Origin: Acidobacteriota bacterium
Lineage (GTDB): Bacteria > Acidobacteriota > Vicinamibacteria > Marinacidobacterales > Marinacidobacteraceae
Assembly (NCBI GenBank): GCA_022826825.1
Contig: JAJDUD010000061.1
Coordinates: 124,001 to 188,000, forward strand
Reading direction: 5' to 3'
Length of the DNA stretch: 64,000 nt
Part shown: positions 46,506 through 59,273 of the stretch, in pieces
Position numbering within the stretch: position 1 is the stretch's first letter
How the letters are laid out: each line of letters begins with the position of its first letter
Position numbers and translations under genes: made by a program
Notes under the pieces: generated by a model
Database searches by the model: none
What the model saw: the letters and a program-made list of their open reading frames with translations, nothing else
Told to the model about the DNA's origin: nothing

Positions 46506-48256
46506 CTCCCGGCCGTCAGCTTTCGTCGCGAGCCGCCCTTGTTCCGCTTGCCCTTGCCGCCCACCTCGACCACGCTGGCATCCGCCTCCCGCCGGTCCAT
46601 GATCCGGCTGGTCACCGCCTGCTGCCCCATGGAAATCAGGTTGTTCGCGAACCAGTACAGCACCAGGCCGGACGGCGCCCAGGCCATGATCAGGACGAAG
46701 ACCACGGGCATGAACATCATGATCTTGGCCTGGATGCCCTCTACCTGGGTCGTGGTCATCTTCTGCATGACGAGCTGACTCACTCCCATCAGCACCGGGA
46801 GGATGAAGTACGGATCCTCCCGCGACAGGTCCTGAACCCAGAACACGAACGGGGCGTGCCGCAGCTCGACGGAAACCACGAGCAACCGGTAGAAGGCGAA
46901 GAAGAAGGGAATCATCAGCAGCATGGGCAGACAGCCGCCAATGGGCGAGACGTTGTGCTCCCGGTACAGCGCCACCATCTCCTGGTTCATTTCGCCGCGT
47001 TTCGGATCCGTGGGCTTCATCCCCTTGTACTTCTCCTGGATCCGCTTCACCTGCGGGCTGATCTTCTGCATCCGCCGGATGGAGACGTAGCTGTAGTGCT
47101 TCAGCGGCGCGAGCAGGAGGCTGATCAGGATGGTCACCAGCACGATCGCCCACCCGTAGTTCCCCATCACGTCATACGCCCAGAGCAGTCCCTGCCGGAT
47201 CGGAACCACCAGGAACCGCAGCCAGGCGCCGAACTCCACGATGTCCACCCCGAGCTCGGTGAGCAGTTCCACCTGCTTCGGACCCGTGAACAGCGTGAAT
47301 TCGCTGGCGCCGGCGGACCTCAGGTGCGCGACCAGAAGGTCCCGCGAGCCGCTCGGATTGTCCGGGACGACTTCAAAGCTCTCCCACGGTATCGCGAGCG
47401 CCTCCAGCCTCGCTTCGTAGCGCTGGCCGGGGTCGGCCACCAGGAGTCCCGCGAAGTAGTGCGACGCAACCCCGACCGCCTGCGCCGACAGGCTCGCCGC
47501 CTCTCCTCCGGCTGCTTCGGCGAAGGAGAAGAGCCGGCTCTCGCCCCCGGACTCGATGACGCCCTGCTCGGCGCCCTGATATCTCCCGATGGAGCTCTCA
47601 TTCTCGATCCCGGGGCCGAACAGGACCTCCTTCAACTGTTCCGCGCCTCCCCGGATCGCCGAGACCGACACCCCCATGCGGTAGTCGCCGCCCTGAACGC
47701 GGATGGTCTTCGAGACCTCCAACCCGTCCGCCGACGCCCAGCGGAACTCGATCTCGCGCGTTTCTCCGTCCCTCAACTCCAAGCGGACGGGGCCCGTGCG
47801 GACCTGCCCATCCACGGCGACCTCGTGCAGCGCGGCCGCGAGGCGGGCGGGCGCCGGGTCGCCGGGCAGCACCACGTCGAGCGGACGGACCGAGCCCACG
47901 AGATCGTCTCCCTGCGGCAGCGCCTCGAGCGGGGCGCCCAGGGAATCCGTGTGCTCGAGGAGCCGAAGCCTCAGCAGCCGGGCGCCCCGGTTGGAGAACT
48001 CGGCCACGTAGCGGCTCGTCTCCACCGCCACCGTCTGCTCGCGCTCGGCCTCGCGTACCTCCGTGGGGGTCGCGGGAGGGGCGGCTTCGGCCGCCGGGAC
48101 GGGGACATCCGGGGGCGGGGGTGACGTGGGCCTCGCGGCGACCGGCGTTTCTTCCGCCGGAGGGGCCGGCGGCGCGCTCTCGGGCCCGAAGAAGCGGACG
48201 AAGAGGAGAAAAACGAAGAACGACAGCAGGAACGCGAGAAGAACGCGCCGTTCCAT
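46502..48256 (-). CDS. yidC: Membrane protein insertase YidC
   Basis: 584 residues, Gram-negative type. The first membrane helix (VLLAFLLSFFVFLLFVRFFG) is followed by a Pro/Ala-rich linker and a periplasmic beta-supersandwich of about 270 residues. The five conserved helices then follow (YGWAIVLVTILISLLLAPL; GGCLPMLLMIPFFFAFYRLL), with the hydrophilic-groove arginine in the first of these regions' neighbourhood, and a basic Lys/Arg tail that can contact the ribosome. It inserts membrane proteins, including subunits of the ATP synthase. Confidence 0.96.
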   Translation of the reverse strand: MERRVLLAFLLSFFVFLLFVRFFGPESAPPAPPAEETPVAARPTSPPPPDVPVPAAEAAPPATPTEVREAEREQTVAVETSRYVAEFSNRGARLLRLRLLEHTDSLGAPLEALPQGDDLVGSVRPLDVVLPGDPAPARLAAALHEVAVDGQVRTGPVRLELRDGETREIEFRWASADGLEVSKTIRVQGGDYRMGVSVSAIRGGAEQLKEVLFGPGIENESSIGRYQGAEQGVIESGGESRLFSFAEAAGGEAASLSAQAVGVASHYFAGLLVADPGQRYEARLEALAIPWESFEVVPDNPSGSRDLLVAHLRSAGASEFTLFTGPKQVELLTELGVDIVEFGAWLRFLVVPIRQGLLWAYDVMGNYGWAIVLVTILISLLLAPLKHYSYVSIRRMQKISPQVKRIQEKYKGMKPTDPKRGEMNQEMVALYREHNVSPIGGCLPMLLMIPFFFAFYRLLVVSVELRHAPFVFWVQDLSREDPYFILPVLMGVSQLVMQKMTTTQVEGIQAKIMMFMPVVFVLIMAWAPSGLVLYWFANNLISMGQQAVTSRIMDRREADASVVEVGGKGKRNKGGSRRKLTAGR

Positions 48257-48258
48257 GA

Positions 48259-48585
48259 TTAGCGGTCTCCAGTGAGGCCAGCGCCCGGGCCGCCGCTTCG
48301 CCCGGTCGGCGCCGGCACCGCGTCATATCCGGACCCGCCAAAGGGATGGCAGCGCAACAGCCGGCGGGCGGTCAGTACAAGCCCGCGCCCGGCGCCATGA
48401 AGCCGGATGGCTTCCTCCCCATAGTGCGAACAGGACGGCTGAAATCGGCACGCGCCCGCGAAGAGCGGGCTGAGCGCCAAGCGGTACAACCGGATGAGGC
48501 TCACGAAGAACCCGCTGAGAACGCGCTTCAAGAGGCCATGGCCCGAGAGGCCGAGAACCGTGTTCCCGCGGGAGACGGTTGCCAT
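48259..48585 (-). CDS. yidD: Membrane protein insertion efficiency factor YidD
   Basis: 108 residues. The family core is clear: LIRLYRLALSPLFAGACRFQ, PSCSHYGEEAIRLHG and LRCHPFGGSGYD, with its three conserved cysteines. The protein sits at the inner face of the membrane by an amphipathic helix and assists YidC. It starts next to the rnpA stop and ends two bases before yidC. Confidence 0.93.
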   Translation of the reverse strand: MATVSRGNTVLGLSGHGLLKRVLSGFFVSLIRLYRLALSPLFAGACRFQPSCSHYGEEAIRLHGAGRGLVLTARRLLRCHPFGGSGYDAVPAPTGRSGGPGAGLTGDR

Positions 48586-48586
48586 T

Positions 48587-49039
48587 TCAGGCCCGCCGCC
48601 CCTTCCCGCCAGGCTCTGGTCGCCCGGTCCGTCGCCGTTGGCGTTTTCGCCCTACGACCCTCCCGGTAGCGATCCGATAAGCATGCTCCAGGTCCGGCCA
48701 GGAGGCCTCCTGGATGCCGCGGCGGGCGATCAGGATGAGATCTCCGGCAGGGCGGTCCGCCCCGCGCCGGTACACCTCGCGCAGCAGACGCTTGGCCCGG
48801 GACCGCTGGACGGCCCCTCCAATCTTCCGGCTGGCCACCACGCCGAGCCGCGGAGACCCACCTCCGGCCACGCCGGTCCGCCGGATGGCCACGAGGTAGG
48901 GGGAAACGCCGCGTACTCCGGCGGACATCACCGCCCGGAACTCGGCCGACCGCGTAATCCGCTGGTCCCTGGAAAGGGACTCGTCCCGACGACCGTCCAC
49001 CGGCCGCGGGCGGCGACGCGTCGCGCGATCCTCACCCAT
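48587..49039 (-). CDS. rnpA: Ribonuclease P protein component
   Basis: 150 residues from ATG 49039, with an alternative longer start at 49078. The RNase P protein core is recognisable: RSAEFRAVMSAGVR, RLGVVASRKIGGAVQRSRAK (the 'RNR'-type basic helix) and LREVYR. It binds the catalytic RNA and the 5' leader of pre-tRNA. The extra basic Gly/Arg tail at the C-terminus is longer than usual. The RNA component is not in this window. Confidence 0.92.
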   Translation of the reverse strand: MGEDRATRRRPRPVDGRRDESLSRDQRITRSAEFRAVMSAGVRGVSPYLVAIRRTGVAGGGSPRLGVVASRKIGGAVQRSRAKRLLREVYRRGADRPAGDLILIARRGIQEASWPDLEHAYRIATGRVVGRKRQRRRTGRPEPGGKGRRA

Positions 49040-49096
49040 TTTCCCCTGCGCCAAACCGGACACACCGTCAGCGCGCACCGAACGGCCGGCCGGCGG

Positions 49097-49231
49097 CTAG
49101 GCCGACAGCCTTCGGCGGCCCCGGCGACGCCGGCGAGCGACGACCGCGCGACCGCCCGGAGTGCTCATCCGCGCCCGGAAACCGTGCTTCCGCTTCCTCC
49201 GCCGCCTATTGGGCTGAAACGTCCGTTTCAC
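49097..49231 (-). CDS. rpmH: Ribosomal protein L34
   Basis: 44 residues from GTG 49231. The entire L34 pattern is present: [20 protein letters not shown], then [20 protein letters not shown] and LSA. GGAGAGG lies eight bases before the start. It is the first gene of the leftward operon with rnpA, yidD and yidC. Confidence 0.96.
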   Translation of the reverse strand: MKRTFQPNRRRRKRKHGFRARMSTPGGRAVVARRRRRGRRRLSA

Positions 49232-49691
49232 GGGATTGTCCTCTCCAAGTCATTGAAAATACAATAAAAACCCGGTGGTCAAAGCTACTGTCGCAGCGCC
49301 GCCCCGCCGAGCCCAACAGTATACCGCCAAGGCACGTTTCACGTAAAGTCAGTTTCGGTTTCAGCGTAACGGCTGCCTCCTGTCCGTGGCGCTGTAAGCG
49401 TTCCTCGGGCAGCGCCCACCCGTGGGTTTGTCGCGCGTCCGAAGCCGCGGTTCCAGATTTCCTGCGGGCCAAAACCGGCGCTGGACACCTGCGCGGCGCT
49501 CCCGCCGTGTTGTTTTTTTCTCGGGGAATTCTTGGGATTGTCAAGACCGCACTGACGCGTCCCGAAGGGGGGTTGCTACATTCCGACCCCGGTCGTCGAG
49601 AACCGAGCCGCCGCGAGCCGGGCGGCCGGTTCTTTCCCCTTTTTCGTCTCAGCTACTGCTGCGCTCTCCAGCTCCAATCTTCGATCTTTTC
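49232..49691. other. Divergent intergenic region between rpmH and dnaA
   Basis: A 460-base gap without a convincing gene. The end near rpmH (about 49235-49290) is AT-rich and carries its candidate promoter. At 49335-49350 there is an 11-of-16 match to the parS consensus. Further right are a run of Ts (about 49508-49517) and a GC-rich stretch leading into dnaA. No consensus DnaA boxes were found here, so the origin is placed on the other side of dnaA. Confidence 0.6.
49256..49282 (-). promoter_or_regulatory. Candidate rpmH operon promoter
   Basis: Reading leftward, TTGACC (complement of 49277-49282) and TATTTT (complement of 49256-49261) are separated by 15 bases, a little short of the ideal spacing. 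It lies about 25 bases before the rpmH start in an AT-rich patch. Confidence 0.45.
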
Positions 49692-51155
49692 TTGCACCAA
49701 CATTCGCGCCTGACGACAGCTACCGAAGCGCCCGAAACCGCCGCCCAGCACTGGATGGAGGTGCTGTCCGTCATCAGGACCAGCCTTTCTTCCCATGAAT
49801 TCGACACCTGGTTCGCTCCGGCCCAGTTCGCGGGCGCTGAAGACGACGGCGTGGTAATCCGGGTTCCCAACGCCATGTTCGCGAATCATCTCGAGGGCGA
49901 GTACCGGGAACGGATCCTGCGCGCGTTCGCGGCGACGGGCAGGCCCGTAGCCTCGATTCGGTGTTCCGTCTCCGCGAGTGCGCCCGCCGACCCCAGGGAC
50001 GCCACCTCCCCATCCGAAGCGGCCGGCGCCGCACCGGGCATGGCGGGCGGCCTGTCCCCCGTGGACGATGTCTCACCCGCCGCTCATCGCGCCCAGAACA
50101 CCCAGTCCCCGCGGCCGGCGTTGCGGAGCGATTCCGTTTCCGCCTCCTTCTCCTTCGATTCCCTCGTTGTCGGCGCGAGCAATCGGTTCGCCCACTCGGC
50201 AGCCCTGGACGTGAGCAATCCGGGAGTCCGGAACTCCCCCTACAACCCACTCCTGATCCACGGAGAGGCAGGACTCGGCAAGACCCACCTCCTCCAGGCG
50301 ATCGCCCGGCGGTTTCGGGAACAAAACCCGGGACGCAGGATCCTCCTGACCAGGGGAGACACCTTCAGCAGCCACGTGATCAGCGCCGTCCGGGCGAACG
50401 ACCTCTACGGTTTTCGCAATGAGTGCGCTCAGCTTGAAATGTTCCTGGTGGACAACATCCAGTTCATCGCCGGTCTCGACCGCTTTGGCCGGGTTGCCGA
50501 AGAGTTCTTCCACGCACTCACCTTGCTCTCGGACCGGGGCCGGCCGATTGTCCTGACTTCCGACCGCGACCCACGGGACATCCCGAATCTGGATGGCCAG
50601 ATCAAGAGCCGCCTGGAAAGCGGACTGACGACCCACATCGGCAATCCGGATTGGGAGATGCGGGCAGCCATTGTCCGCAAGAAGGCCGCGTCCCTGGGAT
50701 TGCAGCTACCGGATGGGGTCGCGGAGACCATTGCGTCCCGCTACCAGAACGACGTCCGGAAACTCGAGGGAATCCTCAACAAGCTGGTCGCCGAATCGAA
50801 CGCCGACCGGGTCCAGATCTCTCCAGCTCTCCTCGACCGGATCCTCTCCGAGAGTGCCTGCCGACGAAGCCGTCAACCCTCCGTACAAGAGGTGCAGGTG
50901 GCCGTGGCCAAGGCCTTCGGCTTTGCGCCGCTACGACTGGTCGGGAAGCAACGCTCCAACGTGCTCGTCCTCGCCCGCCACGTTGCGATGTACCTCTGCC
51001 GCAAGACAACGGGCCGGACTCTCGTGGAGATCGGGAAGGAGTTCCGGCGGGACCACTCGACCGTGACCTACGGGATCCGTCGCATCGCTGCCGCGCGTGA
51101 GCGTGATCTGGGACTCAACAAGCTCCTCGAGCGTCTCCTGGACCAGCTTTCCTGA
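49692..51155 (+). CDS. dnaA: Replication initiator DnaA
   Basis: About 487 residues. Domain I includes WMEVLSVIRTSLSSHEFDTW; the first W is conserved in the family, so the ATG just after it (49755) is probably internal. TTG at 49692 or CTG at 49710 are upstream candidates, and neither has a clear ribosome binding site. Domain III has Walker A HGEAGLGKTHLL and the arginine-finger region IKSRLESGL. Walker B reads LVDNIQF, with Asn where nearly all DnaA proteins have a second Asp. Domain IV ends with the DNA-binding signature RRDHSTVTYGIRRI. It binds the boxes directly downstream and melts oriC. Confidence 0.95.
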   Translation: MHQHSRLTTATEAPETAAQHWMEVLSVIRTSLSSHEFDTWFAPAQFAGAEDDGVVIRVPNAMFANHLEGEYRERILRAFAATGRPVASIRCSVSASAPADPRDATSPSEAAGAAPGMAGGLSPVDDVSPAAHRAQNTQSPRPALRSDSVSASFSFDSLVVGASNRFAHSAALDVSNPGVRNSPYNPLLIHGEAGLGKTHLLQAIARRFREQNPGRRILLTRGDTFSSHVISAVRANDLYGFRNECAQLEMFLVDNIQFIAGLDRFGRVAEEFFHALTLLSDRGRPIVLTSDRDPRDIPNLDGQIKSRLESGLTTHIGNPDWEMRAAIVRKKAASLGLQLPDGVAETIASRYQNDVRKLEGILNKLVAESNADRVQISPALLDRILSESACRRSRQPSVQEVQVAVAKAFGFAPLRLVGKQRSNVLVLARHVAMYLCRKTTGRTLVEIGKEFRRDHSTVTYGIRRIAAARERDLGLNKLLERLLDQLS

Positions 51156-51163
51156 ACCGCCGA

Positions 51164-51185
51164 AAGGGGGCTGGCCAGTCCCCTT
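51164..51185. terminator. Palindromic hairpin after dnaA
   Basis: AAGGGG...CCCCTT flanks an inner CTGGCCAG, giving a 22-base near-perfect palindrome nine bases past the dnaA stop. There is no T-run, so it is either a weak terminator or a structure at the left edge of the origin. Confidence 0.4.
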
Positions 51186-51269
51186 CCTCCGCAGCGCCGC
51201 CGGTCAACGGCGAAGCCGTTCCGGGCCTCGGCTGGGCACCAGAGAGCGCGGTCCCTGCGCGGCCCGGGC

Positions 51270-51495
51270 AGTGTGGAAAGGGTGCGCAAAACCTGTGGAA
51301 AACGTGTGGATTCCTGTGGAAAACCCGACCCGCCGAGAGGGGCTGGATACCGGTTGTGCGGTTTTCCCCAGGGCGCCACCATCAACCGGGCAGTTCCCCA
51401 ACAACGATCAAACCAATCAAATACCCTATTTTCAACGAGTTGCGGGATTTTTGCCCACTTTCCACACCGCAAATTAACGACTATAATTCCTCCCC
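51270..51495. other. oriC: Chromosomal replication origin (oriC)
   Basis: In the dnaA-dnaN gap. Four DnaA boxes sit in the same direction within 52 bases: TGTGGAAAG 51272-51280, TGTGGAAAA 51294-51302, TGTGGATTC 51305-51313 and TGTGGAAAA 51315-51323 (complement of TTTTCCACA). A fifth, CTTTCCACA at 51458-51466, faces the other way. Between and after them (about 51396-51490) is the most AT-rich stretch in this region, suitable as the unwinding element. Gene direction switches near here: leftward from rpmH, rightward from dnaN. Confidence 0.9.
51459..51487 (+). promoter_or_regulatory. Candidate dnaN promoter overlapping a DnaA box
   Basis: TTTCCA at 51459-51464 and a perfect TATAAT at 51482-51487 are separated by 17 bases. 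The -35 element lies inside the DnaA box at 51458-51466, so DnaA could repress this promoter. It is about 150 bases from dnaN; the intervening leader (51488-51639) shows nothing else recognisable. Confidence 0.5.
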
Positions 51496-51639
51496 GACGG
51501 CTCCTCTGTTTCCTATTGATCCGTTCGATCTTCACACCCCTCAAGGTTTCGAATCGAGGGGTCTCTGATCCCGTTGATATCCGCGGGGGTCTTCCGATGC
51601 CCCGGCGCCGCCAATTGCTGATCCAGAAAAGAGCACTCC

Positions 51640-52764
51640 ATGGACTTCACCACTGACCGAGAAGCCCTCCTGGCAGAACTGAACCTGTTTGCCGGCGTGG
51701 TCGAGAACCGGCCATCAGACCCACTCTCCATGTTCTCGAACGTCACCTTCCGGCCGTCCGGGAACGGATGCGAGCTGACGGCTTCGGGCGGAGAGATCGG
51801 TCTCAAGTCCAGCATCGCCGCGGAGACCAAGGGCGAAGGCTTGCTCAGCGTTCCGGTGAGCCTGCTCGCACGCTGGCTCAAGGAAGGGCGCGCGGAACAG
51901 GTCTCGTTCCAGGAAACCGACCAGAACTGGATCCAGGTCCGCTGCGGTGGCAACGACACCCGCATCCCCGGCCGGGTCGGAGACCCGCCGACCCTCTCGG
52001 AGCCTCCTGAGAATCCACTCTGCGCCGTGCCGTCCGAAATGTTCGCGACCCTGCTGCGATCCGGCTCGTACGCCTTTCCGGCCGCGGTGGACGCCTCGGT
52101 GGCAACCGCCGGCGCCCAGATCGAAGTCGAAGGCGGCAGCGTGCGGATCGTGTCCTCCGATCACTCGCGCCTCGCCTACTCCAGCGCCACGCTGGGAGAC
52201 GGAGACGGAGCCGCTCCCGGCGGCAAGCAGGCCTTCGGGCTCGGAATGAAGGCGATTTCCGAGCTGACCCTGCTGGCGCGGAGCGGCGACTCCGGAATGC
52301 GCTTTTTCGAAGGGGAGAATCACCTCTTCCTCGAGTTCGGACACCGGCTGCTGGTGTGCGCCAAGCTCGCCGATCGGCTGCCCGAGTACGAGCACGTGAT
52401 CCCGCGCGATTGTCCGATCCGGATTCGCACCAGCCGGGAGGGGCTGCTGGGCGCCGTCCAGGCCGCTCTCCCGTTCTCGACCGGGGACTTCAACCGGGCC
52501 AAGCTCGATATCGGCGACGAGTCCATTCGGATCGACGTCACGTCGGTGCGGGGAGAGGCGATCTCGGAAGTCGAGGTCCAGGAGGCGTCGGGTACTCCGC
52601 TGACCCTGCACCTGAACCTCGTACATCTGCGTGATTTCGCGAAGAGCTTCGACTGTGAAGCGGTTGCGCTGGAGTTCAACACCCCGGACACCGCGTTCAT
52701 TCTGCGTCCGGTCGACGAGGACGACAGCATCGAGCACTTCTGCGTCGGGATGCCGCTCGTTTGA
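51640..52764 (+). CDS. dnaN: DNA polymerase III sliding clamp (beta subunit)
   Basis: 374 residues in three repeated domains, as in all beta clamps. Recognisable stretches include KSSIAAETKGEGLLSVPVSL in domain 1, RIVSSDHSRLAYSSATLGDG in domain 2, and the C-terminal CVGMPLV, close to the family's 'MPMR(L/I)' end. It encircles DNA and holds polymerase III. recF, which usually follows dnaN, is absent; gyrB starts 30 bases later. Confidence 0.96.
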   Translation: MDFTTDREALLAELNLFAGVVENRPSDPLSMFSNVTFRPSGNGCELTASGGEIGLKSSIAAETKGEGLLSVPVSLLARWLKEGRAEQVSFQETDQNWIQVRCGGNDTRIPGRVGDPPTLSEPPENPLCAVPSEMFATLLRSGSYAFPAAVDASVATAGAQIEVEGGSVRIVSSDHSRLAYSSATLGDGDGAAPGGKQAFGLGMKAISELTLLARSGDSGMRFFEGENHLFLEFGHRLLVCAKLADRLPEYEHVIPRDCPIRIRTSREGLLGAVQAALPFSTGDFNRAKLDIGDESIRIDVTSVRGEAISEVEVQEASGTPLTLHLNLVHLRDFAKSFDCEAVALEFNTPDTAFILRPVDEDDSIEHFCVGMPLV

Positions 52765-57963
<5,199 letters not shown>

Positions 57964-57967
<4 letters not shown>

Positions 57968-58689
57968 ACGCGTCCCTCGGCGCCGCCGGCCCGGGCTTCC
58001 GCGCTGCTTTCCTGGGAATCGCGATCGTAGCGGCGCTCGCCGCCGGCTGTTCCTCCCCGCCCGAAGAGGCGCTCCTTTCGCAGTTCTTTCGCGCCATCGC
58101 GGCGGAGGACCGGGTGAGCGCCGGCGGGATATCGATGGCCGGCTTTCCCGGAGGCCCGGTCGAATCCTGGGAGATCCTCGAGAGCGGGATGGTGACCGAG
58201 GGCCCGTACCGGGTGCCGGAGCTTCGCCAGGAGGAGACGGACGCGGAGGCCGCCCGCGACGAGCAGTTCAAGATCTTCTACGACTTCCGCCAGGGGAACC
58301 GGGATGCCCTCGCCAGGATCACGGACCGCCTGGAAGGCGACCCGGACGCCGCCATCGGGGGACGCCTGGGGGAGATCGCCACCGAGTGGAACGCCCACGC
58401 GGCGGAGCGGCGCCGGCTGGTTTCCTCGCTGAGCGAGGTGCAGATGGCGCTCGAGGAGGAACGCCGCCGCGCGCAGCGGAGCCTGCTTCGGGAGGCGCCC
58501 GTGGACTACCTCTCGGGGAACATTTCGGAGCAGGAACTGCTCGTGCGGACCGTGGAGAATGGGGCGGCGCGTGACTACCGCTTCACCCTCATCCGCTACA
58601 ACCTCCAGAACCAGCACGGCGCCGACATCCCCGCGCGCTGGATCATCGCCGCCATCGAGCCGACCACGGAAGAAGAATCGTCCCGGTGA
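57964..58689 (+). CDS. Lipoprotein, unknown function
   Basis: 241 residues. A lipoprotein signal (FLGIAIVAALAAGCSS) is followed by a mainly helical domain with a long charged stretch, MALEEERRRAQRSLLREAP, likely a coiled coil. The end is a beta-rich segment (YRFTLIRYNLQNQHG) finishing in acidic residues. I do not recognise a family. It overlaps gyrA by ATGA and pyrE by GTGA, so it is translated in step with both although its envelope location gives no clue to a shared role. Confidence 0.75.
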
Positions 58690-59249
58690 GCGGCGACGCC
58701 CGGAGCGCCCTGCTCGCCATCCTCCGCCGGGAATCGGTTAGGTTCGGTGAATTCCGGCTCGCACACGGCGGGACCTCCAGCGTGTACGTGGACGCCAGGC
58801 TCACGGTCCTGCGTTCCGACGCCGCGGGGCTCGTCGGCCGGGTGCTGCTCGACACCATGGACCGGCGGGGCTTTCGGGCGTCCGCGGTCGGCGGGATGGC
58901 GGCCGGAGCGATCCCCCTGACGACCGCGGTGGTCATGGAAGCGGGCGCCGCCGGCCGGGACCTCGCCGGGTTCTTCGTGCGCAAGGAGGCGAAGGAGCAT
59001 GGCCGCGGGCGGCGCATCGAGGGCGTGGAACGCCCGCAGGGTGCGGCGGTCATCCTCGAAGACACCGCCACCACCGGGAAATCCACCCTGGCGGCGGTGG
59101 AAGCCGCCCGCGAGGCCGGCTTCGAGGTGGTGGGAGCGGTCGCGCTCGTGGATCGCGGGATGGGGGCCGGTCCGCTGCTGGCCGGGGCCGGCGTCCCCTA
59201 CGCGGCGGCGTTCGAGCTCGACGACCTGACGGGTACCGCCGAAAGCTGA
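58686..59249 (+). CDS. pyrE: Orotate phosphoribosyltransferase
   Basis: 187 residues from GTG 58686. It joins orotate to PRPP to make OMP in pyrimidine synthesis. The PRPP loop AVILEDTATTGKSTL is intact, with the KEAKEHGRGRRIEG lysine loop that closes over the substrate and FGEFRLAHGGTSSVYVDAR at the N-terminus. It ends convergently with the helicase gene, only 24 bases apart, without a clear terminator. Confidence 0.93.
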   Translation: MSGDARSALLAILRRESVRFGEFRLAHGGTSSVYVDARLTVLRSDAAGLVGRVLLDTMDRRGFRASAVGGMAAGAIPLTTAVVMEAGAAGRDLAGFFVRKEAKEHGRGRRIEGVERPQGAAVILEDTATTGKSTLAAVEAAREAGFEVVGAVALVDRGMGAGPLLAGAGVPYAAAFELDDLTGTAES

Positions 59250-59273
59250 TCCCGTCCGGCCGCCGGCAAGCGG

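Noticed and set aside
49335-49350. Second parS-like sequence (GTTTCACGT core) near rpmH.
   Set aside because: Only 11 of 16 positions match and one half-site is lost. It may be a decayed copy but cannot be called functional.
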